Shown: positions 10,585 to 18,912, counted from the stretch's first letter. The stretch: 64,000 bases of DNA from Chryseobacterium taklimakanense (GCF_900187185.1 NZ_LT906465.1:1984001-2048000), one strand, 5' to 3'. Translations and numbers: made by a program. The notes: generated from the letters alone by a model not told the origin.

Positions 10585-11499
10585 ATGAAGCTGAACATTA
10601 AAAACGAAACTGGAAAACTGAGATCTGTGGTTCTGGGCCAGCCCAGTTCTATGGGTGCTGATCCCACCTTGGACGAGGCATACGATGCCAAATCTTATCA
10701 TACCATCCAACACGGCACGTACCCAAAAGAAAACGACATCATCCGCGAAATGACCGAATTTGAAAAAATTCTGAAAAAATATGATGTGGAGGTGTACCGC
10801 CCAGAAATTATAGAAGATTACAACCAGGTTTTTGCGAGGGATGTGGCGTTTGTGATCGATGATAAGATGATCATTTCAAATGTAATCTCAGACCGTGCCG
10901 ATGAGCAGGATGCCTACCGCAAGATTTTTGAAAAAGTAGAGTGGCGCAAAATCGTAAATCTGCCCGATACGGCCCACATCGAAGGCGGCGACGTTATCGT
11001 GTGGGATGATTTTCTGTTCGTAGGAACCTGTTTTTCAGAAGATTACAGAAATTATAAAACCGCGCGAACCAACGAATACGCCATCGAAATCCTTAAAGAA
11101 TATTTCCCAAAGAAACGTATCATTGATCTGGAACTGAAGAAAAACGACACCGTTCCTTATGAGGGGATCCTGCATCTTGACTGCACGTTCAATCCGGTAG
11201 GCAAAGATAAATGCATCATCTATAAAAACGGTTTTGTGGATGAAAGCGATTATCGCCTGCTCATCGATATTTTCGGCGAGGAAAACTGCTTCCATGTCAC
11301 CGATCAGGAAATGTTTGAAATGTTCCCGAATATTTTTTCAATTTCCCCGGAAGTAGTGGTTTCCGACAGCAGTTTCACGCGGATGAACAATTTTATGCGT
11401 GACGAGTGGGGAATGACCGTGGAAGAAATCCCGTACCGCGAAATTTCAAAAATGGGCGGATTACTAAGGTGTTCTACAATGCCGCTGGTCCGCGAATAA
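10585..11499 (+). CDS. arginine deiminase / dimethylarginine hydrolase family protein
   Basis: 304 aa, a pentein-fold guanidino-group-modifying enzyme. The pentein catalytic triad is visible: an acidic residue in the IEGGDV segment (about 130), the histidine of LHLDCTFNPVG (about 195) and the nucleophilic cysteine of LLRCSTMPL (about residue 298) near the C-terminus. Family members hydrolyse arginine or methylated arginines to citrulline, or transfer amidino groups; sequence alone does not decide which. The related CtlX gene lies 1.1 kb downstream on the same strand, with cutC inserted in opposite orientation, suggesting a citrulline/arginine-derivative pathway. Confidence 0.85.
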   Translation: MKLNIKNETGKLRSVVLGQPSSMGADPTLDEAYDAKSYHTIQHGTYPKENDIIREMTEFEKILKKYDVEVYRPEIIEDYNQVFARDVAFVIDDKMIISNVISDRADEQDAYRKIFEKVEWRKIVNLPDTAHIEGGDVIVWDDFLFVGTCFSEDYRNYKTARTNEYAIEILKEYFPKKRIIDLELKKNDTVPYEGILHLDCTFNPVGKDKCIIYKNGFVDESDYRLLIDIFGEENCFHVTDQEMFEMFPNIFSISPEVVVSDSSFTRMNNFMRDEWGMTVEEIPYREISKMGGLLRCSTMPLVRE

Positions 11500-11540
11500 A
11501 CGATGTCACTTTTCCCTTGGCGCAGCGAAGTAGAGATCCC

Positions 11541-11645
11541 TTTCATCAAATTTTTCAGGAGCCTTTTCCCGCTTTCCACTGCAATCTTTTATTTTTCCTT
11601 ATGTGAAAGAAAAATAAAAGGATTTCCGTTGCAATCGGGGCTAGT
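11541..11645. repeat. REP-like palindromic element
   Basis: Noncoding element containing a perfect 12-bp inverted repeat (CTTTTATTTTTC at 11586-11597, its complement at 11609-11620). Outside the arms lie two near-identical direct copies, TTTCCACTGCAATC (11573-11586) and TTTCCGTTGCAATC (11623-11636). The flanks read GAGATCCC and CGGGGCTAGT. I recall this kind of element as dispersed in Flavobacteriia intergenic DNA; that is memory, not a search. Only one copy is in the window. Confidence 0.5.
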
Positions 11646-11662
11646 GATAATGAGCCGCTTAA

Positions 11663-11704
11663 TCCGGTTGCGGCGCCGCAGGCGCCGCAACCGGACTTTT
11701 TTTT
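11663..11704 (+). terminator. very strong GC-rich intrinsic terminator
   Basis: A perfect 15-bp stem (11663-11677 and 11681-11695), loop GCA, then C and eight Ts. It ends the arginine-deiminase-like transcription unit just before the convergent cutC stop. It is the most GC-rich hairpin in the window. Confidence 0.9.
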
Positions 11705-12362
11705 AAATACTTTTTTTCAGTTTCTTAATCTCCTCATCACTCGCAAAAACCTCATAAGAAGGTATCGCCGAGGAATGAAAATGTGTTCCTTTGGTGAAAT
11801 TTTTCAGTTCCGAGATATTTCCGGAGCGTACGCCGCCGCCAACCAATATATCGATTTGGCTGCCGTATTTTTCAATTAAATTTCTCAGATTTTCTTTACC
11901 TTCCATCGCCGAAGATTTTCCACCGGAAGTCAGTACCGCTTTAAAGCCAATGTCAATAAGGTGTTTTATCGCCACATCCAAATCCGGAGTCCGGTCGAAT
12001 GCGCGGTGAAAAGTGCAGGGAATATCGTCCGCCAAATCCACCAAAACTTTATTTCTGTGGGTATCTATCGTGTTTCCCGAATTTAAAATTCCAAAAACAA
12101 AACCGTCAGCACCGGATTTTTTGAACTGCAGAAGATCTTTCTTCATCACCTCAAATTCCAGATCAGAATAGTAAAAGCCGCCGCCTTTCGGACGGATCAT
12201 TACATAAATTGGTTTCCTGTAAACCGACTTCAGGTAGCGGAATTCATCAATGTTCGGTGTTATTCCGCCCAATTGCTGTTCGGCGCAAAACTCAATTCTG
12301 TCAGCTACAGAACGCAGCGCAGTTTCTGCAGAAGTGATTTCGAAGCAGGCTATCTCAAGCAT
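11703..12362 (-). CDS. cutC: CutC family protein (copper homeostasis)
   Basis: A TIM-barrel CutC protein of 219 aa, slightly shorter than E. coli CutC. Family segments are visible: MLEIACFEITSAETA at the N-terminus, ADRIEFCAE, RPKGGGFYYSDLE, FHRAFDRTPD, LTSGGKSSAMEG and VGGGVRSGNI. The family was linked to copper tolerance, but its biochemical activity is unsettled. It is transcribed on the minus strand between two plus-strand guanidino-enzyme genes. Its start codon overlaps the end of an ATG-less open frame (12350-12607), suggesting something else once lay upstream. Confidence 0.9.
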   Translation of the reverse strand: MLEIACFEITSAETALRSVADRIEFCAEQQLGGITPNIDEFRYLKSVYRKPIYVMIRPKGGGFYYSDLEFEVMKKDLLQFKKSGADGFVFGILNSGNTIDTHRNKVLVDLADDIPCTFHRAFDRTPDLDVAIKHLIDIGFKAVLTSGGKSSAMEGKENLRNLIEKYGSQIDILVGGGVRSGNISELKNFTKGTHFHSSAIPSYEVFASDEEIKKLKKSI

Positions 12363-12607
12363 AATTTTTCTGTCAGGTTTATGATTTCTAAAGATACTGA
12401 AATTTCATAATCTCTTTTCCAATCGTTCAGAACATTCTTTATATCGCCGTGCACTGTATGCTTTAAGTGCTTTTTGAGAGCACAGTGCGCCGTTTTCGAC
12501 GATTCATTCCTAAATTGTTTTGCTGTAAGCGGAATCTCAGTAATGTATGTGTAAAGCAGCGCTGCAATTTCTATATTAAGATAAATATTGAGTATTTTTG
12601 TAAAACT
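12350..12607 (-). pseudogene. ATG-less open frame overlapping the cutC start
   Basis: Between an in-frame TGA (12608-12610) and a TAG (12350-12352) on the minus strand, 85 codons are open with protein-like composition (e.g. NIEIAALLYTYITEIPLTAK, HGDIKNVLNDWKRDYE, VSLEIINLTEKLC). There is no ATG; the only common start is a GTG at 12454, giving 35 residues. It overlaps the cutC start by 13 bases in another frame. It could be the tail of a deleted gene, a gene with a non-standard start, or chance. Family not recognised. Confidence 0.3.
12593..12600 (+). promoter_or_regulatory. -7 promoter element (TATTTTTG) of ctlX
   Basis: A consensus -7 box, 20 bases before the ATG at 12621. A possible imperfect -33 (TTTC, 12568-12571) lies 21 bases upstream of it. 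Confidence 0.6.
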
Positions 12608-12620
12608 TCAAAACTAAGAT

Positions 12621-13544
12621 ATGCAAACTACTGACACTGTTCTGATGATTGAACCTGTGGCGTTCGGCTACAACGCTCAAACCGCGGAAAATAATTATTT
12701 CCAGGTTAATTCTGAAAATTCTGAAACGCAGGGAAAAGCACTTCAGGAATTTAAAAATTTTGTTGAAAAGCTGAGGTCAAAAGGCATCAATGTGATTACT
12801 GTAAAAGATACCTTGCAGCCGCATAAACCGGATTCAATTTTCCCAAACAACTGGGTGAGTTTTGGCAGCGATGGAAAAGCGTTTCTTTATCCGATGTTTG
12901 CTCCGAACCGTCGTGATGAGCGCCGCCCGGAAATTCTGGAAGCAGTAGAGAATGCCGGTTACCACATCAAACAGGTGGAAGATATCTCAAATTATGAAAA
13001 TGAGGATAAGTACCTGGAAGGAACCGGAAGTATGATTTTCGACCATGACAATAAAATTGCGTACGGTTCAGTTTCATTGCGACTTGATGAAGGGCTTTTC
13101 CGAGAATTTTGTGAAAAGACTGGTTATAAACCTGTAGTTTTTCACAGTTTTCAAACGGCTGGCGGCGAAAGGCTTCCGATTTACCACACGAATGTGATGA
13201 TGTGTGTCGCCGATAGATTTGTAGTCATTTGCCTGGATTGTATTGACGATGAAGTTGAAAGAAGAAACATAGTTGAAGTAATCAGATCAACCAACAAGGA
13301 AATTATCGAGATTTCTGAAGACCAAATGCAGCAGTTTGCCGGAAATATGCTTCAGCTAAGAAATTCTGAGGGTAAAACTTTCCTGGTGATGAGTGAAACG
13401 GCATACAGATCTTTAACTAAGGAACAGATTGCTGCGATCGAAAAATATTCGGAAATCATTTATGCTGATTTAAATACGATTGAAGTGAATGGTGGCGGAA
13501 GTGCGAGATGTATGTTGGCGGAAGTTTTTTTGCCGAAGAAATAA
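12621..13544 (+). CDS. ctlX: citrulline utilisation hydrolase CtlX (arginine-deiminase related)
   Basis: 307-aa pentein-fold hydrolase. Diagnostic segments: FPNNWVSFGSDGKAFLYPMF, the acidic pair in YLEGTGSMIFD, the histidine of PIYHTNVMMCV and the nucleophilic cysteine of GGGSARCMLAEVF near the end. CtlX was named from Francisella, where it supports ornithine formation from citrulline. It has its own promoter and is followed by a bidirectional terminator. Together with the related enzyme at 10585 it suggests breakdown of citrulline or modified arginines; no carbamoyltransferase is in the window. Confidence 0.85.
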   Translation: MQTTDTVLMIEPVAFGYNAQTAENNYFQVNSENSETQGKALQEFKNFVEKLRSKGINVITVKDTLQPHKPDSIFPNNWVSFGSDGKAFLYPMFAPNRRDERRPEILEAVENAGYHIKQVEDISNYENEDKYLEGTGSMIFDHDNKIAYGSVSLRLDEGLFREFCEKTGYKPVVFHSFQTAGGERLPIYHTNVMMCVADRFVVICLDCIDDEVERRNIVEVIRSTNKEIIEISEDQMQQFAGNMLQLRNSEGKTFLVMSETAYRSLTKEQIAAIEKYSEIIYADLNTIEVNGGGSARCMLAEVFLPKK

Positions 13545-13603
13545 TTTTGCCGCGAATACGTAAATTTTTTTTGATTTATTTTGCTGGCTTTTTTGAAATG
13601 TAA

Positions 13604-13631
13604 GGAATCACCGAAATTTTTCGGTGATTCC
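13604..13631. terminator. bidirectional terminator between ctlX and the receptor gene
   Basis: A 12-bp perfect stem (GGAATCACCGAA at 13604-13615 and its complement at 13620-13631). T-rich sequence follows on the plus strand. It serves convergent genes. Confidence 0.75.
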
Positions 13632-13663
13632 TTCTTTTACATTTAGTTTGATATGGAGAAAAT

Positions 13664-15883
13664 TTAATTTCCGGTTCTGTTTTTAATGTCACTTGCAGCG
13701 CCTTGCACGTTTCTGGTTTTCTGAACTTTTTTGTTCCCGAAATTATAGGCTACGGTCAGAACGGCACTTTGGCTGTATTGGTATTGGCTCACTCTGTTGT
13801 AAGTTCCGGTTTCTTGCTCGTCGTAAATATTGATTTTCATGGTTTTAAATAAGTCCTTCATGTCGAAAGAGAATGTCCAGTCGTTCCAGATTTTTTTGAG
13901 GGAAAGGTCAAGTCGCTGTATCGGATTCAGATAACCGAGATCTGCTCTTTGTTTTCCCATCCAAAAATAATTTATGCCAAGAAATAAATCTTTTTTTGCA
14001 GAAAGACGGATATTGTTATTCAGCTGTAAAAAAGGCGCCGCCATCGTATTATTGAAAATGAAATCTTCAAACTTCTCGCCTGTGATCGGATCTGTATTCA
14101 CTGTTCCTTTGTAAGAATTGATATTTAATCCTGCAGCATAATTCGCGTTCCAAATCTGATTGAAAAATGCTTTGTTCATCCCGAGATTCGCAGAAAAAGT
14201 ATTTTGAGTCCCGTAATTGGTACGAATATAACGTAATGTTCTCACGCCGTTTTCATCCACTTTCTGCAAAGGAACCTGTGTGATCGCGTCTTTGGTGTAT
14301 GAATTCGAAACCTGCAGGAAATACGCGCTTTTATACATATACATCAGTTCCTGGTTATACACCGATGATGCTTTCAAAAAAGGATTGTTCTGGATGTAAT
14401 TTACTTTGGTCAGATAAATTCTCACCGGATTAATCTCCCAGAAACTCGGTCTTCTCACGCGGCTTGTAAATGCATACGAAAGACTGTTGTTTTGGTTGAT
14501 ATTATAGTTGAGGCTTAATGTCGGAAGAATATTAGTGTAGTTTCTTTTCACATTGTTGGTTGTGCCCAGGATTTCGCCGTAGCTGTCGGTAAACTCGACT
14601 CTTGCGCCGGCTTTTGCAGAAAATTTTTCGGTAATATTTTTTTCAGCATTCAGGTAAAGGCCGGATATTTTTTCATCGTAAACGAAATGGTTGCTCTGGT
14701 TGTCGTCTTTCACATAAGTTGTGCCGTTCCAGTTTTCGAAATAAGTGTCATTGTCAGTTTTTGTTTTGTTGAAATTGCCGCCCAAACCAAGCGTAAATGC
14801 TTTGAAGATTTTAGTAAAATCCGCCGTTGCAGAATAGTTGTCGATGTTTTGCGGCGTACTTTGGTTGAATTTGGAAGACAGCGCCAGAAAATGGTTTCCA
14901 GCATCTGCGATTTCTGTAAGATTGCTGTTCGTTTCGTCTTTGACGTAATTGAGATAGGCGCCGTTTAGACTAAGTTTACTTCCTTTATCATCAAATTTAT
15001 GTTCAAAATTGAGGTTTACAGAATTATTGAGGTCTTTATTTTGTCCAAAATTCCTGGAACGGTTGTAATGGGTTTCCAGAACGCCCTGCTGATTTCGCGC
15101 GACCACTGTATTGAAAAAGTCAGAATGCAGATACGGCGATTTGCTGAACCAGCCGTTGTAATTCACTCCGACGGTGTTTTTGTCATTAATTTCGTAATCC
15201 AGATTTACGTAGCCTCCAAAATCCCGATCTTTACCTTCCACAGTTCCTTCGGATTTGTTGTATTCATCGCCTTTGCCGTTCATCAGTAAATAATCCTGCG
15301 GTCTTATCACATCGCTGTAGCTCACATTTCCACTCGCTGCGAATTTTCCTTTGCGGTAGTTCAAACTTGCAGAAGAAGCCTGGTTGTTGTATTTGTGCTG
15401 CGTGCTGCTCATCCGGAAATTTCCGCTGGTTCCGTCCGTCATTTTCTTTTTCAGCACGATATTGATCACACCGTCTGTCGCTTCGACATTGAACTCACTT
15501 CCAGGAAGTGTGATGACTTCTATTTTTGCAATGTTGTCTGCAGGCGTATTTTTCAGAAAAGCTTCCAGACCGTCGGCGTTCATCTGCGTTTTCTTTCCAT
15601 TAATGTAGATTACGGCGTTGCTTTTCCCTGCGATTTTCAAAGTTTTGTCGTCAGCGGAAGAAACGAGTGGAGTTTCTTTCAAAAGATTGAACGCGGTATT
15701 TCCTTTCGCAACGGGAGATGCGGCAACATCGAAAACCAGGCGGTCAGATTTCTTCTGAATGACTTTTTTGGTAACGATTACTTCCTCAATATTTTTCGTT
15801 GAAGCTGAATCTCTTTTCGGAGTTTCCTGTGCGAAAGCTACGATGCCGGAAAGTAGTGCGACGGTGGTGATGAAGTTTTTCAT
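13664..15883 (-). CDS. outer-membrane TonB-dependent-receptor-like beta-barrel protein
   Basis: 739 aa. A signal peptide (about 1-18, ending AFAQ) is followed directly by a segment rich in IEEVIVTKK, a plug domain (about 35-150: GNTAFNLLKETPLVS, AVIYINGKKTQMN, GSEFNVEATDGVINI) and an outer-membrane beta-barrel of the OMP_b-brl_3 type. The N-terminal carboxypeptidase-regulatory domain common in such flavobacterial proteins is absent. The substrate is unknown; no SusD partner or transport genes are adjacent. Its leader holds a hairpin followed by a T tract, and a dyad sits upstream of the -7 box, so regulation at two levels is plausible. Confidence 0.88.
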   Translation of the reverse strand: MKNFITTVALLSGIVAFAQETPKRDSASTKNIEEVIVTKKVIQKKSDRLVFDVAASPVAKGNTAFNLLKETPLVSSADDKTLKIAGKSNAVIYINGKKTQMNADGLEAFLKNTPADNIAKIEVITLPGSEFNVEATDGVINIVLKKKMTDGTSGNFRMSSTQHKYNNQASSASLNYRKGKFAASGNVSYSDVIRPQDYLLMNGKGDEYNKSEGTVEGKDRDFGGYVNLDYEINDKNTVGVNYNGWFSKSPYLHSDFFNTVVARNQQGVLETHYNRSRNFGQNKDLNNSVNLNFEHKFDDKGSKLSLNGAYLNYVKDETNSNLTEIADAGNHFLALSSKFNQSTPQNIDNYSATADFTKIFKAFTLGLGGNFNKTKTDNDTYFENWNGTTYVKDDNQSNHFVYDEKISGLYLNAEKNITEKFSAKAGARVEFTDSYGEILGTTNNVKRNYTNILPTLSLNYNINQNNSLSYAFTSRVRRPSFWEINPVRIYLTKVNYIQNNPFLKASSVYNQELMYMYKSAYFLQVSNSYTKDAITQVPLQKVDENGVRTLRYIRTNYGTQNTFSANLGMNKAFFNQIWNANYAAGLNINSYKGTVNTDPITGEKFEDFIFNNTMAAPFLQLNNNIRLSAKKDLFLGINYFWMGKQRADLGYLNPIQRLDLSLKKIWNDWTFSFDMKDLFKTMKINIYDEQETGTYNRVSQYQYSQSAVLTVAYNFGNKKVQKTRNVQGAASDIKNRTGN

Positions 15884-15902
15884 AATAGTTTTTTTTGTTT
15901 TT

Positions 15903-15986
15903 TAGAAAAAAAGAAAGCCGCCAGTTATTAATTTTTTTGATTGGTCAATTACTTTAGTGTGTGGTTATTAGCTTGCGGCTTTCTTT
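15903..15986 (-). promoter_or_regulatory. leader hairpin with T tract (terminator-like) upstream of the receptor gene
   Basis: On the minus strand a perfect 12-bp inverted repeat, AAAGAAAGCCGC (15986-15975) and GCGGCTTTCTTT (15921-15910), encloses 53 bases, and the right arm continues into a T tract (to about 15903). It lies downstream of the -7 box and ends about 20 bases before the ATG. The shape is that of an attenuator or the end of a small leader RNA. Confidence 0.55.
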
Positions 15987-16035
15987 GATTTGGTTAAAAG
16001 TTTTAGTTCTTTGTTTTGGTTATTAATTTACATCG

Positions 16036-16043
16036 CAAAGATA
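16036..16043 (-). promoter_or_regulatory. -7 promoter element (TATCTTTG) of the receptor gene
   Basis: A minus-strand consensus -7 box giving a predicted leader of about 145 nt, unusually long for this window. No -33 TTTG at the normal distance, which fits an activator- or repressor-controlled promoter. Confidence 0.6.
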
Positions 16044-16050
16044 TATAAAT

Positions 16051-16078
16051 AAAGTAGTAGTATGCAATACAAAGTAGT
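16051..16078. promoter_or_regulatory. candidate operator: repeated AAAGTAGT with internal dyad
   Basis: Two direct copies of AAAGTAGT (16051-16058 and 16071-16078), 20 bp or about two helical turns apart, flank the partial dyad GTATGCAATAC. The block covers the expected -33 region of the receptor promoter. The binding protein is unknown; a PadR- or TetR-type regulator is a guess. Confidence 0.4.
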
Positions 16079-16163
16079 GAAATAATTTAGATTTAATTTT
16101 TAAAACGTTGATAATCAGTTATAAAAATTTAAATTAAAATTTTAACTTCAGGAATAAGACAAC

Positions 16164-16191
16164 AAAAGGATGCAAAATATTACATCCTTTT
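16164..16191. terminator. terminator after the recJ-nadD-DUF3817 unit
   Basis: A 9-bp perfect stem (AAAAGGATG at 16164-16172 and its complement at 16183-16191), with T tracts on both sides. It lies 26 bases beyond the DUF3817 stop. The remaining sequence between it and the receptor promoter (16079-16163) is AT-rich with nothing recognised. Confidence 0.7.
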
Positions 16192-16216
16192 TTTAAAATA
16201 TTTTTTGTTGTAAATT

Positions 16217-16564
16217 TTATTCCCGGTCGAAACGCGCCAGTTTCTTGTCAACCCAAATCGTGGCAAAAGGAAAAAATGCTGCAATCAGCGCAAAGACAAA
16301 ATCCTCATCATCCCATTTGAAGATTTTGCGGGCCGGCAAGACCAAAAGAAGATAAAGCGTAAAAAACAAGCCGTGGATATTCCCCATGATGATGATGTAA
16401 ATCGTTGGGGCAAGCGCTTCGCGGTCGTAGCGGATCCAGATCATTGCGGAAAAGAGAAGGCACCAGGAAACAGCTTCGAACAGGCAAACCTGCTTAAACC
16501 ATTTGATGATCTTTTCTTCAGAATATTTTGAAATAATTTGCTCTACAAAATTGCTCATATGCAT
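16217..16564 (-). CDS. DUF3817 family small membrane protein
   Basis: 115 aa, three predicted membrane spans (about 28-48, 52-75, 88-108), with the family patterns EAVSWCLLFSAMIWIR, GNIHGLFFTLYLLLVL and FPFATIWVDKKL. Function unknown. The ATG at 16564 overlaps the nadD stop as TAATG, typical of translational coupling; a second ATG two codons later (16558) is equally possible. Last gene of the recJ-nadD-DUF3817 minus-strand operon. Confidence 0.85.
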   Translation of the reverse strand: MHMSNFVEQIISKYSEEKIIKWFKQVCLFEAVSWCLLFSAMIWIRYDREALAPTIYIIIMGNIHGLFFTLYLLLVLPARKIFKWDDEDFVFALIAAFFPFATIWVDKKLARFDRE

Positions 16565-17148
16565 TACTTATAAAAGGAACTGCCGTCGAGATATTCAAAA
16601 ACTTCGGGAGGCAGCATTGGCCGCACATTCTTACCTTCCCTGATCATTGTGCGGATTTCTGTGGCGGAGAGTTCGATGATCGGCGCTTTGATCAGGTGGA
16701 TGTTCTCATGCTGCAAATATTCTGAATCTTTTTTCTCGCCGTCGAAAATTCTTGGATAAACGATAATCTGATGGTTTTTAATCAAAGTCTCAGAATTTTT
16801 CCATTTTCCAAGGCTCTCCAGATTGTCTTCGCCCATAATTAAGGCAAAAGAAAAATCGGGATATTTCTCGTGAAGGTAAGTCAGGGTGTCGATCGTATAA
16901 CTTGGCTGCGGAAGAGAAAATTCAACATTGGATGCCCGCATTTTAGGATAATTTTTTACCGCAAGCTGTACCATATCCAAACGGCTGTGATCTTTCAGTA
17001 AAGATTTTTTCTCCTTGAAAGGATTCTGCGGGCTCACCACAAACCAGAGCTCATCCATATCCGAATTCTCCAGAATATAATTCGCAAGAATCATATGTCC
17101 AATATGAATAGGATTGAATGAACCGAAAAAAAGGCCGATTTTTTTCAT
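16564..17148 (-). CDS. nadD: nicotinate-nucleotide adenylyltransferase
   Basis: Adenylates nicotinate mononucleotide in NAD biosynthesis; 194 aa, the usual length. It carries the nucleotidyltransferase motif GSFNPIHIGHMILA at the N-terminus and the SATEIR motif (ISSTxxR type) near residue 175. A start three codons earlier exists, but the ATG at 17148 gives the family N-terminus MKKIGLFFGSFNP. It begins 14 bases after the recJ stop and overlaps DUF3817 by one base. nadA lies 24 kb away on the other strand. Confidence 0.95.
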   Translation of the reverse strand: MKKIGLFFGSFNPIHIGHMILANYILENSDMDELWFVVSPQNPFKEKKSLLKDHSRLDMVQLAVKNYPKMRASNVEFSLPQPSYTIDTLTYLHEKYPDFSFALIMGEDNLESLGKWKNSETLIKNHQIIVYPRIFDGEKKDSEYLQHENIHLIKAPIIELSATEIRTMIREGKNVRPMLPPEVFEYLDGSSFYK

Positions 17149-17162
17149 ATTTCCCACAGATT

Positions 17163-18905
17163 TTAAATTTCCGGATTTGGATTTTCTGCTTCCTGCCCAT
17201 GAAATTTCACATCGCGGATATTCAGATAATACGTTACATTGCCTTTCCAGTGGTTTTCTTCAGCCGTAAATGCGATGTCGAAAGTTTTGTTTTTAAAATT
17301 TTCAAGATGCTTACCCAGCTTAAAGCCCACACATTCGATATTTCTGTTATTTGCTGGATTGTGAAGGTAAAACTTGATATGATTGCCGTCTTTACCCATC
17401 TGTTTCACATATCCTGAAACATTCTGGTTTTTTAGGACCAAAACCGGTTTCATATTATGCGGTCCGAAGGGAGCCAGCTTCCTGTGGAAATTAAAAAATT
17501 CTTTATTCAGATTTTCGATTTCTACCTCTGTATCGATGGTGATGGAAGGCTCACGCTGATGCTCCTGGATTTTTGCCCTGACAACTTCCTCGAATTTTTT
17601 CTTGAACTCCTCAAAACGGTCGGGCTTCATCGAAAGTCCGGCGGCAGCAGGATGTCCCCCGAATTTGGTAAAATATTCCGAACAGAGTTCAAGTGCTTCA
17701 TGAACATCAAAATCTGAAACTGAACGGGCAGAAGCCACCAACTCACCATTATTTCCGTTTGTGAAAACTAAAGTCGGCTTGTAATAACTTTCCGTCAGTC
17801 GAGAAGCTACAATTCCGATCACGCCTTTATTCCATTCCGGGGCGTAAACAACGGTTGTTAAATTATCGACCTGGTTGGTCGTTATCACCTGCTCCAAAGC
17901 TTCGGTGGTACTCGTAAGATCCAGCTCACGGCGTGAATCGTTCAAATCCACGATGTCGCTTACGATTTGATGTGCATGCTTCAAATTGTCGGATACCATC
18001 AGTTCTACAGCGGCTTTCCCGTGTGAGATTCTGCCGGCGGCATTGATTTTTGGGGCAATTTCAAACACGATATTTGAGATTTCGTAGGTCGCCAGTTTGT
18101 CTTCAGGAATTAAAAGCCTTAAGCCCAGATTCCGGGTTTTTCTTAAGGTTTTCAAGCCCATTTTTGCCAAAACACGGTTTTCACCGGTCATCGAGACAAT
18201 ATCAGCGGCGATTGAGATCGCCAGTAAATCCGTCAACTCATAAAGCTCTGCATCTGGAATTTTATAAATCGTATTAAGTCCCTGACAAAGCTTGAAACCT
18301 ACACCACAGCCGGAAAGCTCCTTGAAAGGGTAGCGGCAGTCATTTCTTTTAGGATCCAGAACTGCAACCGCTTCCGGAATTTGGTCGCCCGGAAGGTGAT
18401 GATCGCAGATGATGAAATCTACGCCAAGTTGTTTTGCGTAATCAATTTTGTCCAGAGCCTTAATCCCGCAATCCAAAGCAATAATTAAGGAAAAACCGTT
18501 CTCATTCGCAAAATCAATTCCTTCTGTAGAAATGCCGTAACCTTCAGAGTTGCGGTCCGGGATATAGAACCCGAGATATTTTTTCTCAACAATTTTGCTT
18601 AAATAAAGGTACATCAGCGCCACAGCGGTGGTGCCGTCCACATCATAATCGCCATAAACAAGAATTTTTTCTCCGTTTTCTATTGCGGTGGCGATGCGTT
18701 CCACAGCCTTCTGCATGTCGGCCATAAGAAACGGGTTGTGGATATCGCTGAGGTTTGGTTTAAAGAATTCCCGCGCTTTCTGATAGTTGTCTATATCGCG
18801 CAGAACCAGGATCTTGGATTCCAATGTTCCAAAACCGAGTGAGGTACTCAATCCGTCCACCACATCTTCATCAGGTTCAGGTTTGTAAATCCATTTTTGA
18901 TTCAT
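17163..18905 (-). CDS. recJ: single-stranded-DNA-specific exonuclease RecJ
   Basis: 5'-3' ssDNA exonuclease used in recombination and mismatch or base-excision repair; 580 aa, full length. DHH-phosphoesterase motifs are visible: GDYDVDGTTAVAL, ALDCGI, ICDHHLPG, and the DHHA1 region with SVSDFDVHEAL and GGHPAAAGLS, followed by the C-terminal OB-fold. The ATG at 18905 begins MNQKWIYKPEPDED. A start 39 codons upstream would run through the promoter and the terminator of the preceding gene. The -7 box ends 7 bases before the ATG, so little or no leader is expected. First gene of its operon. Confidence 0.96.
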   Translation of the reverse strand: MNQKWIYKPEPDEDVVDGLSTSLGFGTLESKILVLRDIDNYQKAREFFKPNLSDIHNPFLMADMQKAVERIATAIENGEKILVYGDYDVDGTTAVALMYLYLSKIVEKKYLGFYIPDRNSEGYGISTEGIDFANENGFSLIIALDCGIKALDKIDYAKQLGVDFIICDHHLPGDQIPEAVAVLDPKRNDCRYPFKELSGCGVGFKLCQGLNTIYKIPDAELYELTDLLAISIAADIVSMTGENRVLAKMGLKTLRKTRNLGLRLLIPEDKLATYEISNIVFEIAPKINAAGRISHGKAAVELMVSDNLKHAHQIVSDIVDLNDSRRELDLTSTTEALEQVITTNQVDNLTTVVYAPEWNKGVIGIVASRLTESYYKPTLVFTNGNNGELVASARSVSDFDVHEALELCSEYFTKFGGHPAAAGLSMKPDRFEEFKKKFEEVVRAKIQEHQREPSITIDTEVEIENLNKEFFNFHRKLAPFGPHNMKPVLVLKNQNVSGYVKQMGKDGNHIKFYLHNPANNRNIECVGFKLGKHLENFKNKTFDIAFTAEENHWKGNVTYYLNIRDVKFHGQEAENPNPEI

Positions 18906-18912
18906 AGTAGGG

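Noticed and set aside
11406-11706. Short plus-strand frames across the end of the arginine-deiminase-like gene
   Set aside because: They run through the REP-like element and the GC-rich terminator and have no protein-like features.
15384-15802. Plus-strand frames opposite the receptor gene
   Set aside because: Antisense shadows of a well-supported receptor plug region.
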